Positions 1-6,768 are shown, numbered from the stretch's first letter. The stretch: 20,775 bases of DNA from an uncultured Lachnospiraceae bacterium (GCA_900549995.1 URQQ01000073.1:1-20775); one strand, 5' to 3'. Translations and numbers: made by a program. Notes: a model not told the origin generated them from the letters alone.

Positions 1-314
1 GGTGAGTCACAGCATTGACAAGGCCTTCAAACCAGGCAAATTCTGGATATTCAGGCAAAATTTGAAATTGCCCATTGTCATCCAGATATTGGAACTCACG
101 CAGCTGGGTACGAATAAAATCACGAGCCTTGATAATCAGGGTTGGTAGAGCATCATCAAAGGTCACTTCCTTAATGACATTAAAGCTACTACCTGTCCCC
201 ATGTCCGTGCCATCAAACCGTTGGAAGCGAACACGAGCTTGAGGGAAGAAAGCTGATGGGTGTTTACCAAAAAGCAAGATAGCAGCCTTGGTCAATTTAC
301 CATTGACCAGAAAA
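1..314 (-). CDS. Internal fragment of an AlbA_2/HATPase-type (COG2865-like) protein, both ends missing
   Basis: The minus strand is open from base 328 to base 1 and reads as the middle of a 'putative transcriptional regulator/RecG-like ATPase' protein of the AlbA_2 plus C-terminal HATPase type. Recognisable pieces are GKLTKAAILLFGK, then RVRFQRFDGTDMG, and finally EGLVNAVTH at the window edge, which resembles the N-box of the HATPase_c_4 domain (usual form NAxxHRDY). The C-terminus runs off the window start. The N-terminal side is broken: the frame meets a TGA at 331-329, and the only candidate start inside is an unsupported TTG at 295. Codon choice (many TTG, CAA and CGT) differs from the downstream genes and resembles streptococci. 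This is either a remnant of a transferred gene or a chimeric contig end. The family call is from motif recall only. Confidence 0.55.
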
Positions 315-335
315 CAGGGATTTTCTGGTCAATGG
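300..335. repeat. Perfect 15-bp inverted repeat at the junction
   Basis: CCATTGACCAGAAAA (300-314) is followed by six bases (CAGGGA) and then its exact reverse complement TTTTCTGGTCAATGG (321-335). The left arm belongs to the minus-strand coding fragment. The right arm is only 20 bases before the start codon of the next gene, leaving no room for a promoter. No T-run follows either arm, so it does not look like a terminator. It marks the change from atypical to typical sequence and could be a rearrangement scar or a fold-back/chimera artefact. Confidence 0.85.
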
Positions 336-355
336 CATATTATAGAGGAGCACTT

Positions 356-1117
356 ATGAGTAATGGGAATTTTGACACAGGGAACCGCTTGAAAACAAAC
401 AGAACGTGGAAGAAGAACGGGACAAAAGTACACTATATATCGAAAAAGAAGTTCCGCCAGTATTATCCGGGAGAACAGGGGTATTCTATCGAAGGAGCCA
501 TCGGAGAGGGCCTGGAAGGGGAGACGGGTACATACAGCTATAACGGTGTGGACTTATTTGTATATCATCCTGAATTTTCCGGGAAGACGCATAAAATGGA
601 TGGATATCTGCAGAAAGAGGACCATAGCTTTTACCAGGTGGTCAGAAAGAGAAAAAAAGGCCTGCTGTGGTTAGTGCTTGCGTTGCTGGCTCTTCTGCTG
701 GCTGGGGGGATTTACTATATGAAGAACCAGGGGCCGGAGTTAGATCCCTCCATTGGGAAATATAAGCCGGACATTGTCCTGCCGGAGGGTGCGGATCCAA
801 CAAGGATTACGATCCCGGGCTATGATAATATCCACATGGAAGCCAGCAGCGATACGGCATATGTGGCGCTGTGGAATCCGGATGATAACCCCTGCTACTT
901 CAAGTTCAGAATCCAGCTGAATTCGGATGGTAAGGTGATTTACGAAAGCGGTCTCATTCCGCCGGGATATGCGGTTACAGAGGTTCAGTTTAATCAAAAG
1001 TTTCAAAAAGGGACATATCCGGTAAAAATTGAAATTGAGAGTTATGACTTAAGTAATTATGAGACTCGTTTAAATGGCGGGGAAATCGAGACACAGATCG
1101 TAAGTATTGAGCCATAA
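356..1117 (+). CDS. Single-pass membrane protein of unknown function
   Basis: A 253-residue protein that I do not recognise. The start chosen is ATG 356, because GAGGAG (345-350) stands five bases ahead of it; the reading frame runs further upstream, but only into the unrelated junction sequence. Residues 1-100 are hydrophilic and rich in Tyr, Gly and Lys. A basic KRKK stretch precedes one transmembrane segment at about 101-122 (KGLLWLVLALLALLLAGG), which predicts a cytosolic N-terminus and an external C-terminus of about 130 residues. The outer part has a beta-sandwich flavour (IPPGYAVTEVQF, GTYPVKIEIESYD) and a conserved-looking end. It has no lipobox, signal peptidase site or LPXTG motif. 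Its own promoter is not visible; the native upstream sequence may be missing. Confidence 0.75.
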   Translation: MSNGNFDTGNRLKTNRTWKKNGTKVHYISKKKFRQYYPGEQGYSIEGAIGEGLEGETGTYSYNGVDLFVYHPEFSGKTHKMDGYLQKEDHSFYQVVRKRKKGLLWLVLALLALLLAGGIYYMKNQGPELDPSIGKYKPDIVLPEGADPTRITIPGYDNIHMEASSDTAYVALWNPDDNPCYFKFRIQLNSDGKVIYESGLIPPGYAVTEVQFNQKFQKGTYPVKIEIESYDLSNYETRLNGGEIETQIVSIEP

Positions 1118-1202
1118 AAAACGTAAAAGAGCAGGCACAATCCGGCAGAATGGATGTGGATAGATTAGACTTAAAGATAAAATGGAAGAGGTGGATACAT
1201 AA

Positions 1203-1610
1203 ATGGGGAAGGAGCATAATTCTTTTATTGTACATATTGAAAAAGTAGAAGATAATATTCCGACGGGATGGTATATGAATCCTTATATAGAAGAATATAT
1301 ACCTTTTCGTGGGTTGAGTGATATGGTACTGAAAATCGATGACAGCCTGCACGAATTAATGGAGAAAGAGGAACGGGGAGAGTCATCTGAGATGACTTGT
1401 TACCATTCCCTGAGGGACTTTACCTGCCAACGAAAGCCACAATTTTTTTATCTCATTCAAATACTTTATACCTGTCATTACAGCTGGCAGGGAGTGCTCA
1501 CAGGGACAAATCAACCTCGAATTGCATTTAAAAGTGTACAGGACTGTATTTATAAAATAAATCAGGCCATGCAGGGAAAACAACTACGGAGAAAACAGAA
1601 GATAAATTAG
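1203..1610 (+). CDS. Small hypothetical protein with an SWQG motif
   Basis: A 135-residue soluble protein with no signal peptide or membrane segment. GAAGAGGTGG (1185-1194) precedes the ATG at a good distance, so translation is likely. The C-terminal half (QFFYLIQILYTCHYSWQG, then IAFKSVQDCIYKINQAM) resembles, by recall, a family of small Clostridia proteins with the pattern 'F-x-QNxSWQGxxxW ... FRSxLELIxLI'. No function is known to me for that family. The gene ends nine bases before the next gene and probably shares its transcript. Confidence 0.6.
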   Translation: MGKEHNSFIVHIEKVEDNIPTGWYMNPYIEEYIPFRGLSDMVLKIDDSLHELMEKEERGESSEMTCYHSLRDFTCQRKPQFFYLIQILYTCHYSWQGVLTGTNQPRIAFKSVQDCIYKINQAMQGKQLRRKQKIN

Positions 1611-1619
1611 TACGGGAAT

Positions 1620-2552
1620 ATGAAAAAACAAAGAGATTTATCAAATCAGAAATTCGGACGCTGGGAAGTATTACCTCAATATAGATATAAAAATGGGATG
1701 AAGCAGTGGCTGTGTGTCTGTTCCTGTAAAGAAAAGAGTATCAGATATGTTTATGAAAGTAATCTTTTGAATGGTTCTTCTAAAAGCTGTGGCTGCTTAT
1801 CAAGAGAAAAAGCAAAAGAACGCTATATAGACTTAAGTGGCCAAATGTTTGGAGAACTTGAGGTACTAAGTAAGGCGGAAAATAAGAATGGAAGAGTTGC
1901 ATGGAACTGTAAATGTAAGTGTGGGGTAGAAAAAGTGATGACATCCCATGATTTACTCTGTGATAAGAGGAAAAACTGTGGCAGCCGGATACATAGAATA
2001 GGAACGAATATCCGCTCCGATCTCACCCACATGGTTTTTGATGGCATGGAAGTCCTATATCCTACGAAAGAGCGGGACTATAAAGGAGGTGTTATCTGGC
2101 AGTGCCGATGCAAAAAATGTGGACAGGAAAAAAGTCTTTCTGAGGATGCCCTGGTGCATGGGAATTATAAGAGCTGTGGATGCGCCAGGCATGAAAACAG
2201 TGCGCAGTTGATAGAGTACAGGCATTTTTATCAAGGTACCTGCCTGGAAGCTCTTCAGCGTAAGCGCAGGAGTGACAACAGTACAGGTGTCGTTGGAGTA
2301 ACTGAAACAAAAAACGGCAGGTTCAAAGTGAATATTACTTTCCAGGGGAAGAGATATTCACTGGGAAGCTATGAAACTTTAAAAGAAGCTGCCGATGTGC
2401 GAAAGAATGCGGAGAAACAATTGCATAAGTCCTTTATCCGGGCTTATACTGCCTGGATGCAAAGTACAGAGGAAGCAAAGGAAGAATTTGTTTTTCAGGT
2501 GGATTATATCAAAGGGGAGTTTTTTATTTATTCGAATTATTTACAGCAATAA
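1620..2552 (+). CDS. Zinc-ribbon repeat protein with C-terminal AP2-like DNA-binding domain
   Basis: A 310-residue protein probably acting as a DNA-binding protein. Three tandem copies of a ~55-residue unit (about 5-60, 70-122, 137-188) each run 'FGxxEVL ... W.C.C.C ... L...SCGC'. Cysteine clusters lie at about 32-36/57-59, 97-101/120 and 162-167/186-188. Copy two has lost one cysteine of the closing pair (KNCGSR). Residues ~221-272 (TGVVGVTETKNGRFKVNIT, then YSLGSYETLKEAADVRKNAE) look like a bacterial/phage AP2 domain, commonly found attached to HNH endonucleases in phages and mobile elements. No HNH motif is seen here. The ribosome binding site is weak (ACGGGA, very close to the ATG), which suggests coupling to the preceding gene. 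AP2 is the firmer call; function is inferred. Confidence 0.7.
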   Translation: MKKQRDLSNQKFGRWEVLPQYRYKNGMKQWLCVCSCKEKSIRYVYESNLLNGSSKSCGCLSREKAKERYIDLSGQMFGELEVLSKAENKNGRVAWNCKCKCGVEKVMTSHDLLCDKRKNCGSRIHRIGTNIRSDLTHMVFDGMEVLYPTKERDYKGGVIWQCRCKKCGQEKSLSEDALVHGNYKSCGCARHENSAQLIEYRHFYQGTCLEALQRKRRSDNSTGVVGVTETKNGRFKVNITFQGKRYSLGSYETLKEAADVRKNAEKQLHKSFIRAYTAWMQSTEEAKEEFVFQVDYIKGEFFIYSNYLQQ

Positions 2553-2565
2553 ATAGAGATAAAGA

Positions 2566-2625
2566 AAGACAGGACTGGTACAAAAAAAGTTGATTCCTCA
2601 ACTCTTTTTGTACCAGTCCTGTCTT
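2566..2625. terminator. Long bidirectional intrinsic terminator
   Basis: A 21-bp perfect stem (AAGACAGGACTGGTACAAAAA at 2566-2586 with its complement at 2605-2625) is extended after one mismatch by AGTTGA/TCAACT, around a TTCC loop. T-rich tracts follow on both sides. It lies between the convergent ends of the AP2-like gene (+) and ptb (-), so it probably stops transcription from both directions. Confidence 0.9.
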
Positions 2626-2643
2626 CTTTTATCCACTTGCATT

Positions 2644-3540
2644 TTACAATACACTGAGTACGATCGAATGCATTTTATTTTCGGCGGAATCAGAACGGGA
2701 TGTCATAATGATTGGTACACGGGCACCAATGACAGCGCTTCCAGTCTTCAGTCCGGCGAAATAACGGAGAGATTTATCCAGGGCATTGCCGGTACATAGA
2801 TTCGGCATGAGAAGAATGTCGGCTTTCCCGGCTGCCGGACTGAAGATTCCCTTGCGGGCAGCTGCCTCTGGGGAGATGGCATTATCCATTGCCAGCGGCC
2901 CTTCGATATGGCAGTCTGTGATCTGCCCGCGTTCATTTGCCTTGCTCAGCATAGCTGCTTCAATTGTCTCGGGCATTTTTTCATTTACGACTTCCACCGG
3001 GGCAAGGCAGGCGACATTTGGACATTCCATGCCTAATTTTTGTGCAAGGGAGACCGCGTTTTTAATAATCTGTATTTTTTCTTTATAAGACGGAACAACA
3101 TTGATTGCGCAGTCGCTCAGCAACAGGAGTCTATTCTGGGATGGAAATTCGCTGACGGTGATCTGGCTGACCAGGGCATTTGGGGCAACCAGGCCGTATT
3201 CTTTGGAGAAGAGTGCACGCAGGAATGTGGAAGTATGAAGCAATCCTTTCATCAGTGCATCTGCCTGGCCGCAAGAAGCCATGGAAACTGCTCTGGCGGC
3301 AGCCCTGGTGTCGTCCGGTTCCTCAATAATCTCCCAGTTACTGGGTGATTCATGCAGGGGATGCAGGATTTCTTCGATCTTTTCTCTATTTCCGATTAAG
3401 ATGAAATCAGCAAGTCCCAGTCGTTTAGAATCAGCGGCGCATTCCAGAACTTCTGTATCATGCGCTGCAGCTATTGCGATTCGTTTTCTGTCAGTTTTCT
3501 TTCTGATATCATTTATTAATTCCTCATAGTTGTGATACAT
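2644..3540 (-). CDS. ptb: Phosphate butyryltransferase (phosphotransacylase)
   Basis: A 298-residue cytosolic enzyme of the PTA_PTB family; its length matches Ptb (~300) rather than the larger Pta forms. It exchanges CoA for phosphate: acyl-CoA + Pi to acyl-phosphate + CoA. Family stretches visible are IAIAAAHDTEVLECA near the N-terminus, GQADALMKGLLHTSTFLRA (~90-110), LLLLSDCAINVVP (~140) and the end region GKADILLMPNLCTGN ... YFAGLKTGSAVIGARVPIIMTSRSDS. AAGGAGGT directly precedes the ATG and overlaps the stop of buk, so the two are translated from one message. Enzymes of this family often accept straight and branched C3-C5 acyl groups, so 'butyryl' is a family name rather than a proven substrate. 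Confidence 0.93.
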   Translation of the reverse strand: MYHNYEELINDIRKKTDRKRIAIAAAHDTEVLECAADSKRLGLADFILIGNREKIEEILHPLHESPSNWEIIEEPDDTRAAARAVSMASCGQADALMKGLLHTSTFLRALFSKEYGLVAPNALVSQITVSEFPSQNRLLLLSDCAINVVPSYKEKIQIIKNAVSLAQKLGMECPNVACLAPVEVVNEKMPETIEAAMLSKANERGQITDCHIEGPLAMDNAISPEAAARKGIFSPAAGKADILLMPNLCTGNALDKSLRYFAGLKTGSAVIGARVPIIMTSRSDSAENKMHSIVLSVL

Positions 3541-3550
3541 AGTTACCTCC

Positions 3551-4633
3551 TTAGGCAGTCAGGGCATCATAATTCAGAAGAGGCTCCTCTTGATTAAGCA
3601 CACGGAGGGCGCCAAGTGCCAGGGATTCCAGTTCATTTTCACCGGGGTATAGGGCCACGGGCGCAATGTAGGATACATGGCTTTTAATCAGATTTACAAA
3701 ATAATCCCAATATGCAAGACCTGCTGTCAGTACGATGGCATCCACTTCTCCGCACAGGGCAGCAGCGATCCCTCCGATCTCCTTGGACACCTGATAAGCC
3801 ATGGCCCTGGTGACGGATTGGGCCAGTGCATCACCGGAATCAATACGTTTCTGAACTTCCTTTCCATCCACAGTCCCAAGATAGGCAGCCATGCCGCCCC
3901 GGCCGTTGACGCGGCGGAGCATTTCGTCCAGAGAATACCGGCCGCTGTAGCAGAGTCTGATCAGATCGCCTACAGGGAGGTCACCGCTTCGCTCAAGGGC
4001 AAAAGGCCCATCACCGGCAAGTCCGTTATTTACATCTATGATCTTCCCATTTTTATGGGCGGCAACGGTAATGCCGCCTCCCATATGGGCAACAATAAGA
4101 CTTGCTTCATGATAGGACAGACCATGATCCTGACAGTATCTGCGTGCGGTTGCCCGATGGTTCAATGCCTGGAAGGATGCAATTCTGCTGATCTCCGGCA
4201 GGCCGGAATACACAGCCTCTTCGCACATCTCATTGCAGACAGGAGGATCGACAGTGAATGCAAGAATCTTGTATGACTGAGCAAGATCATAGGCGATCTG
4301 ACCGCCGATATTACAGGGATGGTCGCCGAACCTGCCGCTTTGTGAATCTGAAAGCATCTTTGGGGAGATGGTATAAGTTCCGCCCGGAACAGGACGTATG
4401 GTACCGCCACGGCTGACAACTGCGCGGAAACGGCTCATCTCTTCCTCCTTTTCATTTAAAAGATCCAAAATAGCATTGAGGCGATAGTCATATTGATCCA
4501 TAAAATGCAGATAACGAGATATTTCTTCCCTGGGGTGGATGATGGTCTGTGTCCAGCACGGTGTTTCATCTTCGTATACCCCAACTTTTGTGGAAGTAGA
4601 ACCAAGATTGATAATCAATAGACGGTTGTTCAT
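3551..4633 (-). CDS. buk: Butyrate (short/branched-chain acid) kinase
   Basis: A 360-residue ASKHA-fold acid kinase, full length for Buk. It makes ATP from acyl-phosphate + ADP, releasing the free acid. The N-terminal phosphate loop is LIINLGSTSTKVGVYED; the core has VAHMGGGITVAAHKNGKIID and GPFALERSGDLP, characteristic of the acetate/butyrate kinase family. The later motif AIVLTAGLAYWDYFV fits the C-terminal ATPase lobe. AAAGGAGG stands ahead of ATG 4633. It is first in the minus-strand buk-ptb operon, separated from iclR by a terminator and its own predicted promoter with tandem operators. Divergent linkage to the 2-oxoacid:ferredoxin oxidoreductase suggests its acyl-CoA supply comes from that enzyme. 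Confidence 0.93.
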   Translation of the reverse strand: MNNRLLIINLGSTSTKVGVYEDETPCWTQTIIHPREEISRYLHFMDQYDYRLNAILDLLNEKEEEMSRFRAVVSRGGTIRPVPGGTYTISPKMLSDSQSGRFGDHPCNIGGQIAYDLAQSYKILAFTVDPPVCNEMCEEAVYSGLPEISRIASFQALNHRATARRYCQDHGLSYHEASLIVAHMGGGITVAAHKNGKIIDVNNGLAGDGPFALERSGDLPVGDLIRLCYSGRYSLDEMLRRVNGRGGMAAYLGTVDGKEVQKRIDSGDALAQSVTRAMAYQVSKEIGGIAAALCGEVDAIVLTAGLAYWDYFVNLIKSHVSYIAPVALYPGENELESLALGALRVLNQEEPLLNYDALTA

Positions 4634-4669
4634 AAATAACCTCCTTTATTCTATAAAACATTACAAAGA

Positions 4670-4704
4670 GTTTAGTATAGAAAACGTGGTTTTAATATAT
4701 GAAC
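4670..4704 (-). promoter_or_regulatory. Tandem palindromic operators of the buk-ptb promoter (predicted IclR sites)
   Basis: Two palindrome-like 16-mers, read on the minus strand: GTTCATATATTAAAAC (4704-4689) and GTTTTCTATACTAAAC (4685-4670), separated by CAC. They start 19 bp apart and lie just downstream of the predicted transcription start (~4707). The same arrangement, in the same register, stands in front of the por genes. On the plus strand the flank ACAAAGAGTT with the TATAGA that follows (4663-4681) is nearly repeated at 5854-5872. The adjacent IclR protein is the obvious candidate binder; this is inference. Confidence 0.6.
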
Positions 4705-4713
4705 TTATTTAAA

Positions 4714-4742
4714 AACATACCACTTTTAAAACAAAGAGTCAA
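4714..4742 (-). promoter_or_regulatory. Predicted promoter of buk-ptb
   Basis: On the minus strand, TTGACT (4742-4737), a 17-bp spacer, then TATGTT (4719-4714). The -35 box is good and the -10 box moderate. It lies between the iclR terminator and the tandem operators. A second candidate, TTCATA-N18-TATACT (about 4703-4674), overlaps the operators. Confidence 0.5.
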
Positions 4743-4757
4743 TATAAAATGAAAAAA

Positions 4758-4778
4758 GGATTGCAATTATTGCAATCC
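4758..4778 (-). terminator. Intrinsic terminator of iclR
   Basis: On the minus strand, GGATTGCAA (4778-4770), loop TAA, then TTGCAATCC (4766-4758), followed at once by six T. The three-base loop is the TAA stop codon of iclR itself, so the terminator stem overlaps the last codons. It separates iclR transcription from buk-ptb. Confidence 0.75.
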
Positions 4779-5564
4779 CTTTTGAATTTGCTCTGCGGCA
4801 GTGTGCAGTGCTCTCAGATGTTTTTCTTTATTTACAATCATTCTTGTGGTGGGTCCGGAAGAACTGATTGCTGCGACAGGCTGTCCTGAGGAGGAAAGGA
4901 TGGGAACTGCATAACAGGTAAGTCCAAGTTCCGCTTCCTCGTTGTCACAGGAATATCCCTGTTCTTTAATGCAGGCCAGAGTATTCAGCATTTCCTTTGC
5001 ATCAGTAATGGAATTGGGAGTGTTCTGTTCGAAAACTGCAGAACGGATGTACTGATTGATGAACTGATCCGATTCATATGCAAGTATTGCCTTTCCTGTA
5101 GCGGTGATATGTGCGTATTGGGTATAACCAAGCATAATATCCATCTTCAGCCACAGGGTTCCGATGCATTTATCGATAAAAGTGACATGCGTAGGATTGT
5201 CCATGATGACAAGGTGTGAAGATTCCCCGGTTTCTTCAGAGATTCTGCATAAGTGCGGGTGGATCAGGTTAATCAGTTCCATCCGGTTGTGGGCAATCTG
5301 TCCTAACGTAGATACTTTGGCGCTGAGCCGGTATTTTGCATTAGATGTTTTGGAGATATAGCCGCCCCGCTCCAGTGTTACGAGAAAACGGAAGGCTGTA
5401 CTGCGGTTGATTCCGAGATAACGAGTGACATCCGATGGACTCAGTTCTTCATAAGTGAAAAACAGATCCATGATGGAGAGGGCATTTTCTACAGAATGCA
5501 GAATATACTTGTCGTTATTTTTATTGTCCGTGGTTTTTGAGGTGTCTGTGCTGCTGTCTTTCAA
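4767..5564 (-). CDS. IclR-family transcriptional regulator
   Basis: A 265-residue one-component regulator. Residues ~20-80 form the winged helix-turn-helix typical of IclR (SVENALSIMDLFF, LSPSDVTRYLGINRSTAFRFLVTLERGGYI). Residues ~95-262 form the GAF-like effector domain with the usual ATATGKAILAY, CDNEEAELGLTCYAVPI and PVAAISSSGP stretches. The start codon is TTG at 5564: AAGGAGGG lies eight bases upstream, and no ATG fits. A short Ser/Thr/Lys/Asn-rich N-terminal arm precedes the HTH. It lies between the buk-ptb and por-ldh-lctP operons and probably controls both, with a 2-hydroxyacid or 2-oxoacid as a likely effector (inference). It has its own promoter and terminator. Confidence 0.92.
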   Translation of the reverse strand: MKDSSTDTSKTTDNKNNDKYILHSVENALSIMDLFFTYEELSPSDVTRYLGINRSTAFRFLVTLERGGYISKTSNAKYRLSAKVSTLGQIAHNRMELINLIHPHLCRISEETGESSHLVIMDNPTHVTFIDKCIGTLWLKMDIMLGYTQYAHITATGKAILAYESDQFINQYIRSAVFEQNTPNSITDAKEMLNTLACIKEQGYSCDNEEAELGLTCYAVPILSSSGQPVAAISSSGPTTRMIVNKEKHLRALHTAAEQIQKGLQ

Positions 5565-5648
5565 AATGAAATCCCTCCTTAATTGCTGGTACAGCGTTCA
5601 TTAGTGTGGTTATTTAATTAACGATGTACTGGTATCAATGATACTTTC

Positions 5649-5677
5649 ATTTTATCAGGAAAAAAAATATGAGTCAA
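5649..5677 (-). promoter_or_regulatory. Promoter of iclR
   Basis: On the minus strand, TTGACT (5677-5672), 17 bases, TAAAAT (5654-5649); each box has one mismatch to consensus. Predicted start is near 5642, giving a leader of about 78 bases before the TTG codon. The palindrome GTATCAATGATAC (5632-5644) covers the predicted start and could be an additional control site. Confidence 0.65.
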
Positions 5678-5680
5678 CAG

Positions 5681-5699
5681 CGTTTCATATATAGAAACG
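5681..5699. promoter_or_regulatory. Palindrome upstream of the iclR -35 box, predicted IclR operator
   Basis: CGTTTCATATATAGAAACG: six-base arms CGTTTC/GAAACG around an AT core. It matches the GTTT-(AT-rich)-AAAC form of the palindromes in front of por and buk and is the best of the set. It ends four bases upstream of the iclR -35 box, consistent with autoregulation (inference). Confidence 0.6.
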
Positions 5700-5818
5700 G
5701 GAGCTTATTCCGGAAATATGCCGGTTCCCACATTGCAGCAGGCACCTTGGGGCATTCTTTGATAAATATTACTATAAAACAGAGGGAAATTTATTGCAAT
5801 TTTACATGTATAAAACAA

Positions 5819-5847
5819 TTGACATACAGTAATCATGGATGTAATAT
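5819..5847 (+). promoter_or_regulatory. Promoter of the por-ldh-lctP operon
   Basis: TTGACA (5819-5824, exact consensus), 17 bases, TAATAT (5842-5847). Predicted start is about 5854, immediately ahead of the tandem palindromes and about 95 bases before the first start codon. Confidence 0.65.
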
Positions 5848-5860
5848 AAAAATACAAAGA

Positions 5861-5896
5861 GTTCAATATAGATAACAACGTTTAATATTATGAAAC
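5861..5896 (+). promoter_or_regulatory. Tandem palindromic operators of the por operon (predicted IclR sites)
   Basis: GTTCAATATAGATAAC (5861-5876), three bases AAC, then GTTTAATATTATGAAAC (5880-5896). The second reads with its flanks as CGTTT...AAACG. The two start 19 bp apart, as in the buk operators. Their place just after the predicted transcription start suggests repression by blocking the polymerase, relieved by an inducer (inference). Confidence 0.6.
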
Positions 5897-5947
5897 GTAA
5901 CGAAATGGTGTACAGTGAAAAGTGATAAGAAAAGGAGAGGACAAAGC

Positions 5948-6487
5948 ATGAAAGAAATCCGTTTACATGGCCGGGGAGGCCAGGGGCTTATAAAGGCTGC
6001 GCAGATCGTAGTAAAAGCAGCGGTGGCCGGGGGAAAGCAAGGACAGTTTATCCCATTTTTCGGAGTTGAAAGAAAAGGCTCACCGGTATTTGGGTACCTG
6101 AGAATTGCGGATGAACCAATCCGGAGAAAGATGCAGGTCTATCAACCGGATCTGCTGGTGATACTGGATGACACCCTCGTAACACTTCCCAATACGTATG
6201 AAGGTTTAAAAGAAGGGGGAACCATTATCATCAATTCAGTGAAGACGCCGGAAGAACTGGGAGTACCACAGCAGACAGGAAATGTCGCAATAGTAGATGC
6301 GACAGGGATCGCTGAGAAACTTTTAGGACGGAATATCCCGAATACGGCAATGCTTGGGGCCTTTGCGAAAATTGCAGGACTTGTGCAGAAAGAGGCTCTG
6401 TTCGGGGAGATAGAAGCTGCGTTTGGCGCATTGAACAAAGAGGCGGCTGAGATGGCATATCAGCGGGTGGAGAATATTGAATTATAG
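5948..6487 (+). CDS. porC: 2-oxoacid:ferredoxin oxidoreductase, gamma subunit
   Basis: A 179-residue POR gamma subunit. Together with the next three genes it forms an enzyme that oxidatively decarboxylates a 2-oxoacid to acyl-CoA and CO2, reducing ferredoxin. Visible features are the N-terminal EIRLHGRGGQGLIKAA motif of the family, FIPFFGVERKGSPVFGYLRI, and PDLLVILDDTL. The start chosen is ATG 5948, since AAGGAGAGG (5932-5940) precedes it; the frame also has an ATG at 5915 without such a site. Order gamma-delta-alpha-beta is the common layout for four-subunit pyruvate and branched-chain oxoacid enzymes. The symbol is by family; sequence alone does not fix pyruvate as substrate. Confidence 0.9.
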   Translation: MKEIRLHGRGGQGLIKAAQIVVKAAVAGGKQGQFIPFFGVERKGSPVFGYLRIADEPIRRKMQVYQPDLLVILDDTLVTLPNTYEGLKEGGTIIINSVKTPEELGVPQQTGNVAIVDATGIAEKLLGRNIPNTAMLGAFAKIAGLVQKEALFGEIEAAFGALNKEAAEMAYQRVENIEL

Positions 6488-6498
6488 GAGGTCTATTT

Positions 6499-6768
6499 AT
6501 GGCAGAGCATTTACATATTACGCCGATTGGAAATGATGGAATATACATTCTGGACACGGCCAGCTGGAGAATCGTAAGGCCGGTGATTGATGAGGAGACA
6601 TGTGTGAGGTGCGGAATGTGCCTGTCTTACTGTCCGGTGAATTCTATCAGGAAGAAGAAAGACGGCAGATTTGAGATTTCATATGATTACTGCAAAGGAT
6701 GCGGAATCTGCGCAAATGAGTGTAACGTCAGAGCAATTGAGATGGTACCGGAAGGAGGAAAAAAATAA
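6499..6768 (+). CDS. porD: 2-oxoacid:ferredoxin oxidoreductase, delta (ferredoxin-like) subunit
   Basis: An 89-residue polyferredoxin carrying two [4Fe-4S] clusters. The first motif is CVRCGMCLSYCPVNSI and the second CKGCGICANECNVRAI, each CxxCxxCxxxC; the usual proline after the fourth cysteine is kept in the first and replaced by Asn in the second. It passes electrons from the thiamine-diphosphate centre towards external ferredoxin. AGGAGGT overlaps the gamma stop codon, and its own stop overlaps the next start (TAATG), so translation is coupled on both sides. Confidence 0.92.
   Translation: MAEHLHITPIGNDGIYILDTASWRIVRPVIDEETCVRCGMCLSYCPVNSIRKKKDGRFEISYDYCKGCGICANECNVRAIEMVPEGGKK

Larger units (their letters stand above)
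5565..5947. other. Regulatory intergenic region between iclR and the por operon
   Basis: 383 bases without a convincing gene. It holds, in order: the iclR leader (with palindrome GTATCAATGATAC at 5632-5644 over the predicted iclR start of transcription), the iclR promoter, a strong palindrome at 5681-5699, about 120 bases (5700-5818) in which I see no clear signal, the por promoter, and two tandem operators. A 68-codon reading frame inside it (5669-5875) has no ribosome binding site and runs over these sites. Confidence 0.7.

Noticed and set aside
260..355. N-terminal extension of the first membrane protein
   Set aside because: It would translate through the inverted repeat and the opposite-strand gene fragment; a proper ribosome binding site precedes ATG 356.
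5669..5875. 68-codon frame in the iclR-por intergenic region
   Set aside because: No ribosome binding site, no recognisable protein features, and it runs through promoter and operator sites.
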